Shown here piece after piece: positions 1 through 9,457 of a DNA stretch of 64,000 bases. This DNA comes from DAOSCP01 sp035379625. Its GTDB lineage: Bacteria > Bacteroidota > Ignavibacteria > Ignavibacteriales > DAOSCP01. Positions within the stretch are counted from its first letter, which is position 1. Each line of letters opens with the position of its first letter. The stretch lies in NCBI GenBank assembly GCA_035379625.1, contig DAOSVM010000001.1, positions 174,443 to 238,442 on the forward strand. The letters run 5' to 3'. A model generated the notes under the pieces. It made no database searches, had not been told where the DNA came from, and saw only the letters and a program-made list of their open reading frames with translations. The position numbers and the translations under genes were made by a program.

Positions 1-210
1 AGCTTCTCTTTGCAGAAAATATTTAAAACCTAAATCAAAAATAGGTGAAATTATATTAAAAAAAACAGTAATAATTATAAATTTCCCATAATCAGCTTCA
101 GTATTAAGTCTTGCTATGGTTAAAAAAAACAAAAAGAAAGTTATTTTATCGATAATTCCTATTAGGAATACGTATTTACTATGTTTGAAATTCTTTAAAA
201 AATTTACCAT
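1..210 (-). CDS. Polysaccharide flippase-like membrane protein (partial, N-terminal 70 residues)
   Basis: The reading frame runs open from an ATG at 210 to the window edge, giving 70 residues without a stop. It has a short basic N-terminus followed by two hydrophobic stretches (about residues 13-32 and 45-60), with an ARLNTEADYGKF segment between them that resembles the start of Wzx/RfbX-type oligosaccharide flippases, where the first two helices are separated by a similar 'R......YG' loop. The ATG overlaps the stop codon of the upstream glycosyltransferase gene (ATGGTAA), so the two are probably translationally coupled parts of a surface polysaccharide locus continuing off the left edge. The family call rests on only 70 residues and gene context, so it is tentative. 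Confidence 0.7.
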   Translation of the reverse strand, partial: MVNFLKNFKHSKYVFLIGIIDKITFFLFFLTIARLNTEADYGKFIIITVFFNIISPIFDLGFKYFLQREA

Positions 211-1277
211 AAATATTTTTTTATAGAATTGATAAAGCTTTGAGCGCTTTTTTCCCAAGTAAAATTTAACATTTCACGGCTCGCAAGTAATCCTTTTTGC
301 ATATTTTCTTCACGATGATGATATGCATATTCAAGATTATATAAAACTTCATCTAAATCTGGTTCTATCCAATCGTGTAATAATATTTGCCCATTATAAA
401 TATGAAATGGTTTATTATTATTTAAAGTATAAGTAATATTATCATTTATAACATCTTTATGACCTGTAGCATTTGTAACAATTGCAGTTCTTCCAGAAGC
501 TAAATATTCCATAAGGACTAAGTTTGTACCTCCTTCGCATCGATTTGGGAACAATCCAACATCAGTAAGTTTATAAATATCTTTAAGTTTATGGTTAGGA
601 ACTAATTCAAGTGTTATAGTTCTATTTAAATCAATTTTGTTATCAAGCAAAATATTATTTATCATTTCTAAATAATTATTACCGCGCAAATTGAATTTTA
701 TATGCTTTGAGATAGACATATTTAACATGGTTTTAGGCCACATATTAAACCAAGCATTAATCAAAACAACATCAGGATATTTTTTCTGCATTATAGAAAC
801 AGCTTTAATTACAACATCTTGTGATTTTCTTAATTCGAATTTACCACCGGAGAAAATTACAAAATTATTGTAATCTTTAGGCGGTTGATAAAAAAATAAA
901 TCTGGGTCTATACCTTGAATCAATTTACCAGAATGATAAATACCTGCCTGTTTTAATTTATATTCATTCCAAGAAGAACCACCTAATACTAAATTGTAAT
1001 TTTGTGCGTTTTTTAATGAATTATTATTCAATTCTTGTTCAAAAAAACAATAACCAATATTAATATCAGCTCTTGCTTGATATAAAGTTTCTAATTCGTG
1101 TGAAACTAACGCATGGAATGCTATCCCATCTAGATGAACTTTTTGCTCTTGGGAATATAAATTATCCAACAAAATTGTCTCAGGATAAATTCTTGAAATC
1201 TCTTTCTTCAGATATTTACTACAAACTCCCCATCCGAAATTTTCACCATAGGAGAGAGCTAAATATAACTTTTTCAT
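204..1277 (-). CDS. Glycosyltransferase family 4-like protein
   Basis: About 357 residues, the usual size for a GT-B fold glycosyltransferase acting at the cytoplasmic face of the membrane in surface glycan synthesis. The C-terminal half contains the nucleotide-sugar binding signature EGGTNLVLMEYLASG (about residues 248-262), where the first Glu is the conserved EX7E-type acid, followed by a TNATGHKDVI segment. I place the start at the ATG at 1277 (protein begins MKKLYLALSYGENFGWG); a TTG six bases upstream is possible but less likely. The gene overlaps the flippase-like gene downstream, which supports a role in polysaccharide assembly. Sugar donor and acceptor cannot be read from the sequence. 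Confidence 0.85.
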   Translation of the reverse strand: MKKLYLALSYGENFGWGVCSKYLKKEISRIYPETILLDNLYSQEQKVHLDGIAFHALVSHELETLYQARADINIGYCFFEQELNNNSLKNAQNYNLVLGGSSWNEYKLKQAGIYHSGKLIQGIDPDLFFYQPPKDYNNFVIFSGGKFELRKSQDVVIKAVSIMQKKYPDVVLINAWFNMWPKTMLNMSISKHIKFNLRGNNYLEMINNILLDNKIDLNRTITLELVPNHKLKDIYKLTDVGLFPNRCEGGTNLVLMEYLASGRTAIVTNATGHKDVINDNITYTLNNNKPFHIYNGQILLHDWIEPDLDEVLYNLEYAYHHREENMQKGLLASREMLNFTWEKSAQSFINSIKKYLW

Positions 1278-1335
1278 AATCAACCATTTTTTTATATATT
1301 AAGATAATAAATTTAATAAAAAAAGATTATATTTT

Positions 1336-1950
1336 ATGTCAAATGTTGAATTTGATAAACAATTTGGAAATCTTATTATTGGAATAGATGAAGCAGGTCG
1401 AGGTCCATTATGTGGCCCAGTTGTAGCAGCTGCTGTTATAATGCCTTTAGATAATCCAATTGAAGGAGTTAAAGATTCAAAAAAATTAAGTGAAAAACAA
1501 CGTGAAAAGCTTTTTTATTTAATAAAGAATAGAGCTCATTCACTTCAAGTTACGGTAATAAATAATGACATAATTGATAAAATTAACATTTTGCAAGCTA
1601 CATTTTTAGCTATGGAACAATCTTTCAGAAAAATTAAACATAATTATGATGCAGTTTTAATTGATGGGAACAGAACTTTTATAAAATCTCAAAAATTTAT
1701 ACCAATTATAAAAGGTGATGATAAATCTTATTCAATTGCCTGTGCATCAATTGTTGCAAAAGTTGTTAGAGATAAAATTATGTACCATTATGCAAAAAAA
1801 TTTCCAATATATCAATGGGATAAAAATAAAGGTTATCCTACCAAATTACATAGGGAATTAATTAAAAAGTATGGCGTTACTAAATACCATAGAAAATCCT
1901 TTTTGAAAAATATTATAAATGATGAGTTATTTGATGAAATCACAGAATAA
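1336..1950 (+). CDS. rnhB: Ribonuclease HII
   Basis: 204 residues, normal length for RNase HII, which removes ribonucleotides and RNA primers from RNA-DNA hybrids. The signature GIDEAGRGPLCGPVVAAAV starts at residue 16 and supplies the first catalytic acids (Asp18, Glu19). DSKKLSEKQRE follows at about 47, the third acid sits in AVLIDGNR (Asp110), and the ASIVAKVVRD helix carries the fourth (Asp146). It is transcribed divergently from the glycosyltransferase gene across a 58-bp gap, and its end overlaps the start of the YraN-like gene, so the two form an operon. This rnhB-yraN pairing is common in bacteria. Confidence 0.97.
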   Translation: MSNVEFDKQFGNLIIGIDEAGRGPLCGPVVAAAVIMPLDNPIEGVKDSKKLSEKQREKLFYLIKNRAHSLQVTVINNDIIDKINILQATFLAMEQSFRKIKHNYDAVLIDGNRTFIKSQKFIPIIKGDDKSYSIACASIVAKVVRDKIMYHYAKKFPIYQWDKNKGYPTKLHRELIKKYGVTKYHRKSFLKNIINDELFDEITE

Positions 1951-2293
1951 GAAAAAAGGGAATAATGGAGAAAAATTAGCATTAAAATTGCTAATGCAAA
2001 AAGGTTTTTCTATTATTGAAAAAAATTATCATTATAGTAACAAAGGTGAAATAGATATTATAGCCCGGGATAAAGATTTCATTATATTTGTTGAAGTAAA
2101 AACTAGATTTAATGATAAATTTGGAGCACCAATAGATTCTATAACGAAAAATAAACAAAGTCAAATAAAAAAAGTAGCAGAAGCATATCTATTTGAAAAA
2201 AATTTAGAAAATATTAACTGTAGATTTGACGTAATAACTATTGACTTTTCAGAAGGTAAAGCAAAGATTGAGCATTATGAAGATGCTTTTTAA
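1934..2293 (+). CDS. YraN/UPF0102 family endonuclease-like protein
   Basis: About 119 residues. The pattern GEKLALKLL ... NYHYSNKGEIDIIARD ... IIFVEVKTR is the hallmark of the UPF0102 (YraN) family, a small restriction-endonuclease-like fold in which the Glu, Asp and the EVK motif form a PD-(D/E)XK active site. The biochemical role of the family is poorly known. In-frame ATGs exist at 1919, 1922 and 1934; I choose 1934 because the protein then begins MKSQNKKKGNNGEKLA, matching the short N-terminus usual for the family and reducing overlap with rnhB. The 3' end meets the convergent HDOD gene with a 4-bp overlap. Confidence 0.9.
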   Translation: MKSQNKKKGNNGEKLALKLLMQKGFSIIEKNYHYSNKGEIDIIARDKDFIIFVEVKTRFNDKFGAPIDSITKNKQSQIKKVAEAYLFEKNLENINCRFDVITIDFSEGKAKIEHYEDAF

Positions 2294-3453
2294 ATACCAT
2301 AAATATCATAAATTACTTGTTTTATATCATTTACATGACCGAATTTTTCAACAATTTTATTTTTTATTTGATTTTTATCTTTTGCAAAATCAAGCTGATT
2401 AGCTAATATTAAGACATCTAAAACTAATTCATCTGTTAATAGTGCACTGTGATGTTTTTCTATTGCCTCGATTAGTATTTGTGGCAACCCCCACAAATTC
2501 AATAAATATGCTCCGATAACACAATGATTTGTTTTATAAGTATAATTTTCAAGTTCTGTTAAATCCTTTTCATCATCAAATAATTTTTCTGCAATATTTA
2601 TATAATCTTTTATTTCTAACATAACTAAAATACCAATATCATGAATTATTCCAATACCAAAAGCTTCATCCGCGATTTTTTGGTCTTTTTGTACAATTTT
2701 AATAATTTTTTGCATAATAGTAGCAACTCTAAAAGAATGTTCCCAAATTTTTTCAAGGAAATAATTAACTCTGGCATCATTCTTCTTATCCTTAAAAAGC
2801 CCACTAAATAACACTACAGATTTTACAATCTCAATACCTAACAAATTTACTGCGATTTTAGGATCAACAATATTTCTTGAGATACCAAAAAAAGCAGAGT
2901 TAACAATTTGCAGCAATTTTACTGATATTGAGATATCTTGTGATACTTTTTCAGCAATTTTTCTTATTGAATAATTTTCAGACTTAAGTTCCTCTTCTAT
3001 TTCAAGATAAAGTTTTGGAATTGTTGGCAAGATACTAATATTATTAATTACATCACGAATGGAAGGATTATTTAAATATTCTTCATATCTTATGAGTTGT
3101 AGTATCAATTGATTAATTTTGTTTGCATCTATCGGTTTTGCAATAAATTGATGAGCGTATTTTAAAGATTTTATTGCCAAATGTTCATCAGAATAACCTG
3201 AGAGAATTAATCTTTTTATATTTGGGTTATATAAATAGACATGACTCAGGAAATTAGCACCATCCATAATTGGCATTTTCATATCACTTATAACAATATC
3301 AACTTTATATTCTTGAATAATTTTTAATCCTTCTTCACCACTTGTTGCAAAAAAATAATTAAAATGTTCGTCTTTTCTGGATAAAATACGTTTAATTGAA
3401 TTTAATATATTACTATCATCATCCACAAACAAAACGTTATACTTCTTTTCCAT
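2290..3453 (-). CDS. Response regulator with HDOD output domain
   Basis: 387 residues. Residues 5-120 form a receiver domain with the acidic pair in LFVDDDSN (about 9-13), phosphoacceptor Asp57 in VISDMKMP, the switch residue in LILSGYSDE and the conserved Lys106 in FIAKPID. Residues from about 140 onward are an HDOD domain, recognisable from ILPTIPKLYLEIEEEL, VSQDISISVKLLQIVNSAFFG and IGIIHDIGIL. HDOD domains are HD-superfamily relatives, mostly non-catalytic, that act in signalling. The gene overlaps the 3' end of the large histidine kinase gene by 17 bp, so kinase and regulator are almost certainly cognate. The output is unknown: there is no DNA-binding domain. Confidence 0.93.
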   Translation of the reverse strand: MEKKYNVLFVDDDSNILNSIKRILSRKDEHFNYFFATSGEEGLKIIQEYKVDIVISDMKMPIMDGANFLSHVYLYNPNIKRLILSGYSDEHLAIKSLKYAHQFIAKPIDANKINQLILQLIRYEEYLNNPSIRDVINNISILPTIPKLYLEIEEELKSENYSIRKIAEKVSQDISISVKLLQIVNSAFFGISRNIVDPKIAVNLLGIEIVKSVVLFSGLFKDKKNDARVNYFLEKIWEHSFRVATIMQKIIKIVQKDQKIADEAFGIGIIHDIGILVMLEIKDYINIAEKLFDDEKDLTELENYTYKTNHCVIGAYLLNLWGLPQILIEAIEKHHSALLTDELVLDVLILANQLDFAKDKNQIKNKIVEKFGHVNDIKQVIYDIYGI

Positions 3454-6172
3454 TATTACTCCTTAATGGAAGTTTTATGATAAATTTCGTTCCCTCACCA
3501 TAAGTAGATTCACACTTAATATCACCATTATGTTTATTAACGATTATATCATATGCAATAGCAAGACCTTGCCCTGTCCCTTTACCAACTCCTTTTGTAG
3601 TAAAAAATGGCTCATAAATTTTGGAAAGGTGTTCAGGCTTAATCCCTGTACCATTATCTTCAATAGTTATGTATGCAAAACTACTATCAGAAGATGTTGT
3701 AATTTTTATATAACCCTTCTGATTCAATTCTTTGAATTTCTCTTCTATTGCATGCGCTGAATTTACAATCATATTTAAAATAACTTGACCGATTTCATCA
3801 ATAACACATTCAACTAGTGGTAAATTAGTATCAAATTGTGTTATCATATCAGCATAATATTTCCAATTATTTCTTGAAATTGTTATTGTAGTTTCTATAA
3901 TTTTATTTAAATCTGTCTGGACCTTTTCTTTAGAAGAAGGATGCGCAAACTCTTTCATTGCAATTACAATCTTCTTTACTCTTTCTATACCTTCAAAAGT
4001 TTCGTTTAAGGCATTTATTGCCTCATTAATGAAATAATCTAAATCATATTTTAAATAATTCTCTTTGAATATATCATTCTCTTTTAATGAACCACTGTCA
4101 TCAAAAAATTGTTTAATATTGCTTAAAGCATCATATAAAAAATTTGAATTATCGTTAATAAATTGCATAGGTGTATTAATTTCATGAGCTATACCTGCCG
4201 CCAATCTACCAATTGCTTCCAGTTTTTGCGAAGTAGCTAATTCAATTTCCAAATAGACTTTTTCAGTGTTATCAATCAGAGATATTAAATATTGGTTATT
4301 TTCTGTTTTATATTTGTATATTGATAAAGTTAAATATTTATTTTCACCATTAATTTCAACTTCAATATATTCAATTGTTTTATTTAGATGATTTTGAACA
4401 AATTCATAGAATTCTGGTTCGTTATATTCAATAAAATCTATAAGTTTGTATTTTGCTTTAGATTTTTTTAATAAAGTTAAAAGATTTGTATGATCATGCC
4501 CGTTTTTGAAAATTTCCTTAAATATTTGATTACTCAGTAAGATATTTAATTCATTATCAACTATAACTATAGCTTCTTTCAAATTATTAAGAATACTTCT
4601 TAAATTTTCCCTCTCTAATTGCAATAGGATTTCATAATTTGTTTTTGTAATATAACCAGCAATTAATTCACTAAATATAGCTAAGATATTGATTTCATCG
4701 TTATTCCATACATAATTATTACTAAACGAATAAAATTGCAAACTACCTATATTTTGTTTTGAATAAATTATAGGAACTATCAAAACACTTTTAAGATCAA
4801 TTTCGTTAAAATTTCTAGTAATTGATGATGGTATTTTATCAGTATCATCAGGATATTTTATTATTTCATTAATCTTATAGTTTAATTCATTAATTTCATT
4901 TGTTATTACTCTATCTTTAAAATATTCGTATTCATTGCCGAAATATTCAAAATTTTTTATCTTATCTTCAAAAAGTATTGATAATCTAAATAAATCAACT
5001 TCAAAAAAGTCACCTAAAAGATTAACTACTGATTGTATTACATGCGGAAAATTTTTTTCTTTTGCGTAAACAATATTTGTGCTAAGAGTAAAAATTAAAG
5101 TTAATAAATCTGTTTTCTTCTTGGCTTGTTCTCTTAAAAATTCTTGTTCTGTAATATCACGAAAAACTGAGAGAATGCATTTCTGATTATTCAAATAAAT
5201 AAAATCGTGCCTCGCATATAGAGTTTTCTTTTTGCCATTATGAATATATACTTTATTAATATTCTTTTTTTGAAGATTGTGTTTTGAAAAATCAAATTGA
5301 TTATTTAAAAAGATTTTATTTTTGTAATCAGTGGAATAAACTTCAGTAAAATGTTTGCCAATGATACTATTCAAAGGAATTTCAAATAGTTTAGCAAATT
5401 CCTTATTAGCATAAATTACATTTCCTTCAATTGTCATAATCCTTATTGGATCGAAAAAATTATTTAACAAATTAATGAGATTATTATTTTTAATATCGGT
5501 ACAAATATTGTCTTCTAATGTTAACAAATAGAGTTTTCTATAAGAAAATTCTAGTATACTTTTTTTTATTTTATAATCTTGAAGATTTTTCTTACTATCT
5601 ATAAGATTAAATATATCAAAAGGTTGCGTGGATTTTATAAATTTAACAAAATTTTCAACTTGTTTATATTCAATAAGATATGTAATTTGTTGATTAACCA
5701 AATCTTCATAACTTATTTTCAAATTATTTAATAATATAGTATTAGAAGCAAGTATTTTTAAATTTTCATCGATAATTATTGCTGGTAAGTCAATATGTTC
5801 TATTAAAGCTTGAAGACTAAAAACCAAATCATCTATATGGCTAATTCTGATTAAACTATTGATTATGTACCTTAAAGCATTTAGCTTATCATCTTTGAAA
5901 TCTACTAGTAAATATTCGTTTTGAGTAAAAAATCTCAATTCCTCATATGATATAGATATAGAGATAATTGGTTTATTTAATTTTTGAAATTTGTTAATCA
6001 ATTCATAATTATGAGTATCATCAAATAGGATTACAACATCACATAATTTAACTAAGTCCAAATTATTTGATATTTTATCGTAACTAAATATTTCAACCAA
6101 ATAGTTGCTTTGTAAATCATTAACAATTTCTTGTTTATAATAGTTTTTGTAAATGATTATTATTTTATTCAT
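3437..6172 (-). CDS. Large cytoplasmic hybrid-architecture PAS/GAF sensor histidine kinase
   Basis: 911 residues with no clear membrane segment. The first 110 residues look like a degenerate receiver fold (alternating strands, DVVILFDD at the phosphoacceptor position). PAS-like segments follow (about 120-215 and 240-345, the latter ending in ILSVFRDITEQE), then a GAF domain (about 370-505) and another PAS (about 525-640). The dimerisation/phosphoacceptor helix carries RLAAGIAHEINTP with His at about 664, and the ATPase domain has the N box QVILNMIVNSAHAI, G1 IEDNGTGIK, F box and the G2 GKGTGQGLAIAY, so it should be active. It sits between two receiver-containing genes, overlapping one and 2 bp from the other, consistent with one kinase feeding two regulators. 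Confidence 0.95.
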   Translation of the reverse strand: MNKIIIIYKNYYKQEIVNDLQSNYLVEIFSYDKISNNLDLVKLCDVVILFDDTHNYELINKFQKLNKPIISISISYEELRFFTQNEYLLVDFKDDKLNALRYIINSLIRISHIDDLVFSLQALIEHIDLPAIIIDENLKILASNTILLNNLKISYEDLVNQQITYLIEYKQVENFVKFIKSTQPFDIFNLIDSKKNLQDYKIKKSILEFSYRKLYLLTLEDNICTDIKNNNLINLLNNFFDPIRIMTIEGNVIYANKEFAKLFEIPLNSIIGKHFTEVYSTDYKNKIFLNNQFDFSKHNLQKKNINKVYIHNGKKKTLYARHDFIYLNNQKCILSVFRDITEQEFLREQAKKKTDLLTLIFTLSTNIVYAKEKNFPHVIQSVVNLLGDFFEVDLFRLSILFEDKIKNFEYFGNEYEYFKDRVITNEINELNYKINEIIKYPDDTDKIPSSITRNFNEIDLKSVLIVPIIYSKQNIGSLQFYSFSNNYVWNNDEINILAIFSELIAGYITKTNYEILLQLERENLRSILNNLKEAIVIVDNELNILLSNQIFKEIFKNGHDHTNLLTLLKKSKAKYKLIDFIEYNEPEFYEFVQNHLNKTIEYIEVEINGENKYLTLSIYKYKTENNQYLISLIDNTEKVYLEIELATSQKLEAIGRLAAGIAHEINTPMQFINDNSNFLYDALSNIKQFFDDSGSLKENDIFKENYLKYDLDYFINEAINALNETFEGIERVKKIVIAMKEFAHPSSKEKVQTDLNKIIETTITISRNNWKYYADMITQFDTNLPLVECVIDEIGQVILNMIVNSAHAIEEKFKELNQKGYIKITTSSDSSFAYITIEDNGTGIKPEHLSKIYEPFFTTKGVGKGTGQGLAIAYDIIVNKHNGDIKCESTYGEGTKFIIKLPLRSNNGKEV

Positions 6173-6173
6173 A

Positions 6174-7325
6174 CTATTGATAAATCTTTTTTAATATTTT
6201 TAATGGTTCTTTTACACTTTTGATAGAAGCAAAATTAATTAATTTTTGTTTTAAAATATCCGTTATAAAAATACCCTTACTAATTAAAATTCTTCCATCT
6301 TCATCAGTAACATTATCCGCTAGCTGATAGCCTACTGGTAAATCTTTTAATTCGACATTAACAACTATATATTTTTCATCTATACCGCTAATTTCGGCTT
6401 CAAGTGCAGAAAGTAATAAATTATTATAAATATCTTTATGTTTTGAAAATTCTTCTAAAATTTGTAATGATGTAAAACCAGATTGTTTTAATTCATAGTA
6501 ATGGTTAGCTAATGATATTAAATTTCCTATTAGTACCGGTGGGAGTACGTTATTTTCAAAATGAATATCATTGATGTTGGAATTCACATTGTTTGATTCA
6601 AGGATAGCTTTTGCTATATTATTAAGTCTTGGAATATTATTTAAAAGGCTATAAGCTATTTCAGTATGTGAATTAAATAAAATTTGTTCGTTGTGAGATA
6701 ATTTCTGTAAGTTAAATTTTTTATCTAAAATTTCTTGTGGAAGAGTGACAACACCGATAAAGGATAATAGAGCAGTTATTTCAATTTCCCATATATTTTG
6801 TAAATTAAGTCGTTGTGCAATTTTTTTGCAAATATATCTTATAGAATCAGCTCGAGTAAAAGCTTTTGGATAAAGTGCAGCTAAAATATCTGTTAAAAGC
6901 TTAATAGTTCCTCTCAATGTCTGAGCAAGGAGTTCTTTTTCTGCAATTACAAGTTCATATTGTTTAATGGCTTCGTCAATATTTTTAATAAGAACTTCAT
7001 TGGGGCAAGGTTTTAAAAGAAATCGAAATATATTTCCATTGTTGACGACTTCTATTGTTGCATTCATATCGGCATAGCCGGTGAGTAGCATCCTAGTAGA
7101 ATTAGGAGATAATTTTTTAGCCTCGGATAAAAATTTGGCGCCATCCATAATTGGCATTTTGTAGTCACTAACAATTACAGCAGGTTTATTTTTTTCTTCT
7201 TTTAGGTATTCTAAAGCTCGTGTAGCTTCAGTAAAAGTAATTAAATTATACTTACTTTTCAATACACGTTTAATACCTTGAAGAACTAATTCTTCATCAT
7301 CTACGAATAAAATTGTATTATTCAT
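6174..7325 (-). CDS. Response regulator with degenerate HD-type output domain
   Basis: 383 residues. The receiver spans 1-120 with LFVDDEEL, phosphoacceptor Asp54 in VIVSDYKMP, LLTGYAD and Lys105 in RFLLKPCPNE. The middle (about 140-310) resembles the helical body of HD-GYP phosphodiesterase regulators: a segment like LLSFIGVVTLPQEIL followed by a 'F..H...A..LL..IP.L..IA.AI' helix. The HD and GYP catalytic motifs are not visible, so I expect a regulatory rather than catalytic output. The C-terminal 60 residues contain DLPVGYQLADNVTDEDGRIL, also seen at the ends of such proteins. It is the first gene of the three-gene signalling operon read leftward to 2290. Confidence 0.88.
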   Translation of the reverse strand: MNNTILFVDDEELVLQGIKRVLKSKYNLITFTEATRALEYLKEEKNKPAVIVSDYKMPIMDGAKFLSEAKKLSPNSTRMLLTGYADMNATIEVVNNGNIFRFLLKPCPNEVLIKNIDEAIKQYELVIAEKELLAQTLRGTIKLLTDILAALYPKAFTRADSIRYICKKIAQRLNLQNIWEIEITALLSFIGVVTLPQEILDKKFNLQKLSHNEQILFNSHTEIAYSLLNNIPRLNNIAKAILESNNVNSNINDIHFENNVLPPVLIGNLISLANHYYELKQSGFTSLQILEEFSKHKDIYNNLLLSALEAEISGIDEKYIVVNVELKDLPVGYQLADNVTDEDGRILISKGIFITDILKQKLINFASIKSVKEPLKILKKIYQ

Positions 7326-7382
7326 ATAGCAAAATAATTTTTAAAATAAATTAATATAAAATAACTTTAAAGTCAAATTATT

Positions 7383-8744
7383 TTATTCGTTTACTTGTGA
7401 AATCTCTTCAACAGGTATGAATTTTTTTGGTATAAATTTCTTTATAAAATCAAAATTGAAACTTGCTATTTCTTCGTTAGCACGATATGATATGATTAAG
7501 CCGAAGATAAGTAATAAGAAATTTGGAGACCACATTGCCCAAAAAGGAGAAATTAAGCTTCTGTCAGCAAGTTTTTCACCACCAATCAGCATTGCCCAAT
7601 ATATTAAAAAGAAAAATAAACTTACTCCTGCAGCTACTCCGAAGCCACCTTTTCTAATTTTTATACCTAATGGAGCACCTATTATAATAAAAACAATACA
7701 TGCAAAAGGTATTGAATATTTTTTATGATATTCAACTAAAAAAGAATTAATTTCATCTTGATAAAATTTAATATTTTCTATTTGAGCACGTAGGATATTA
7801 TTATTGGACAGTAATTTTAGTTGTAAATTATAATTTGCTTCATCTATACCATATTTAGCTGAATGAAAAAATGTTGTATCAGATAATATATTATACAAAA
7901 TAGATGAAAAAGAGATTTTGTAATTATTTTGTAACACTCTTAAACTATCAGCTACTTCAGAAAGATCATCAGCACTCATTTCTCTACCACCACGTTGTGT
8001 AACCGTATTGGATTGTTTAAAGTTAAATTCGTCGGCGGGAAATGAAATTTTATGATTACGAAATACAAATTTCCGATAAAGCTCTTTTTCATCATTCGAT
8101 TTTTCATGAATTTCACCATTTTCTAATTCAAATACTAACTTTGAATTATCAGCTGTAAAAAAAACTCTACCTTTTTTTGCATTTATAATAGTTGTTGAAT
8201 TTGGATTACTAAAATTATATACTGTTATATCATACATTAAGTTACTATTTGGGTCAAGAGCTCTTACTAAAATAGCAGTATTAGGTATTTCGCGAGAGAA
8301 AATACCTGGAATAATTGATAACGTTGGTTTTGTTTTACTAATATCGCTTAATAAAATTCTTGCGTTATGATTGGCATCTGGATATATGTTATTGTTAAAA
8401 TACACTAATCCATAAGCAATTAACATACTCCATAAAAAAGGCGGTATAAGCATTTTATAAACGCTTATACCTGAAGCTTTCATTATGGTAATTTCATTTT
8501 TTTGAGATAAATTACCGAATGCCATTAGTGTGGATATCAAAACTGACATTGGTATAACAAGTACCAATATCCAAGCTAAATTATATGAAATTAATTTTAC
8601 AATTACCCAAAGACTTAGACCCTTTCCAACAATTTTATCAGCATATTTCATTAAAAATTGAAGTAAAAATATGAAAATCAAAATAAAAGAAGAAAGAAAA
8701 AAAGGTATTATATGATTAAGTATGATATAGCGAAATAATTTCAT
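7383..8744 (-). CDS. LptF/LptG-family lipopolysaccharide transport permease
   Basis: 453 residues in the YjgP/YjgQ (LptF/G) family, the inner-membrane partners of LptB in lipopolysaccharide export. Topology is typical: hydrophobic segments near residues 9-30, 55-80 and 100-115, a periplasmic beta-rich domain in the middle (about 130-340), then three helices at about 345-425. The ITIMKASGIS segment after helix 2 is a family hallmark on the cytoplasmic side where LptB couples. The C-terminal segment has IGAPLGIKIRKGGFG, also characteristic. Which of the two paralogues (F or G) it is cannot be decided here. No LptB gene lies nearby. Confidence 0.9.
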   Translation of the reverse strand: MKLFRYIILNHIIPFFLSSFILIFIFLLQFLMKYADKIVGKGLSLWVIVKLISYNLAWILVLVIPMSVLISTLMAFGNLSQKNEITIMKASGISVYKMLIPPFLWSMLIAYGLVYFNNNIYPDANHNARILLSDISKTKPTLSIIPGIFSREIPNTAILVRALDPNSNLMYDITVYNFSNPNSTTIINAKKGRVFFTADNSKLVFELENGEIHEKSNDEKELYRKFVFRNHKISFPADEFNFKQSNTVTQRGGREMSADDLSEVADSLRVLQNNYKISFSSILYNILSDTTFFHSAKYGIDEANYNLQLKLLSNNNILRAQIENIKFYQDEINSFLVEYHKKYSIPFACIVFIIIGAPLGIKIRKGGFGVAAGVSLFFFLIYWAMLIGGEKLADRSLISPFWAMWSPNFLLLIFGLIISYRANEEIASFNFDFIKKFIPKKFIPVEEISQVNE

Positions 8745-8751
8745 TAATTTT

Positions 8752-8958
8752 TTATGAATTTGATTTTTCTTGTGATTTGTTTTTATAATCAGTTAAGTAA
8801 TAACCACTACCTTTAAAGATAATACCAGCGTTTTTGCTTACAAGTTTTTTAATTTCGCTATTACATTTAGGGCATGATTTTAATGGTTCATCTGTTATTT
8901 TTTGATATATTTCTAAAACTTCATTACAATTTTTACAGAAATATTCATATGTTGGCAT
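8752..8958 (-). CDS. FmdB-family zinc ribbon protein
   Basis: 68 residues. The start MPTYEYFCKNC is the signature of FmdB-type regulatory zinc ribbons; the four ligands are Cys8, Cys11, Cys29 and Cys32 in two CxxC knuckles. I use the ATG at 8958 instead of the longer frame because a perfect GGAGGT ribosome-binding site (8966-8971) lies 7 bp upstream and the family always starts at this methionine. Function of the family is uncertain (originally linked to regulation of formamidase/amidase genes). It lies between LptF/G-like and SixA-like genes in one leftward operon. Confidence 0.9.
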   Translation of the reverse strand: MPTYEYFCKNCNEVLEIYQKITDEPLKSCPKCNSEIKKLVSKNAGIIFKGSGYYLTDYKNKSQEKSNS

Positions 8959-8972
8959 TGTATTTACCTCCA

Positions 8973-9452
8973 TTATTTTTTATTAAAAATACTTGGTGGA
9001 AAAGAATATTCTAAAATTCCATTACCTATTCTTGGTTGATTAAAAAAAGATATTTTTGTTAAACTGCCTTTTTTAATTTCAATATTTAATTGACTATTAG
9101 CTGTTAAATCTGAAATTATATTTGAAATATCAGGTTCATGACCAACTAAAGCAATATTTTCAAAATCTGAATAATTATCCAGTAGATTTAAAACCTTTTG
9201 AGAATTGGTTCCACAACCTAAATCTTTATGTATTTCCAAAGATAATTCGAAATCTTCAGCAATAATTTGTGCGGTTTGCAGGGCTCTTAAATAAGGTGAA
9301 CTTATAATTATATCAATTTTAAGGAAATTTTTCCAAAATTTTATTGAGTTTTTTAATCTTTTAATTCCTTCAGGAGTTAAGTTTCTATCAAAATCTTTAA
9401 AAGTTTTAGCGTGCTCTTCAGCTTTTTCATGTCGAATTAGATATAAATTCAT
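8973..9452 (-). CDS. sixA: SixA-type phosphohistidine phosphatase
   Basis: 159 residues of the histidine phosphatase superfamily. The catalytic RHG-type motif appears as LIRHEKAEEHA with His8, FDRNLTPEG follows (about 24-32), the SSPYLRALQTAQ segment supplies the second arginine and the second catalytic histidine lies in ALVGHEPDIS. This short architecture with the RHxxAE motif is that of SixA, which dephosphorylates phosphohistidine on phosphotransfer proteins, although the same fold also occurs in other small phosphatases. Neighbour spacing (gap of 5 bp to the lipoprotein gene upstream) places it in the same leftward operon. Confidence 0.88.
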   Translation of the reverse strand: MNLYLIRHEKAEEHAKTFKDFDRNLTPEGIKRLKNSIKFWKNFLKIDIIISSPYLRALQTAQIIAEDFELSLEIHKDLGCGTNSQKVLNLLDNYSDFENIALVGHEPDISNIISDLTANSQLNIEIKKGSLTKISFFNQPRIGNGILEYSFPPSIFNKK

Positions 9453-9457
9453 ATTAT

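Noticed and set aside
1278..1283. TTG start for the glycosyltransferase gene at 1283
   Set aside because: It adds only two residues and lacks a ribosome-binding site, so the ATG at 1277 is preferred.
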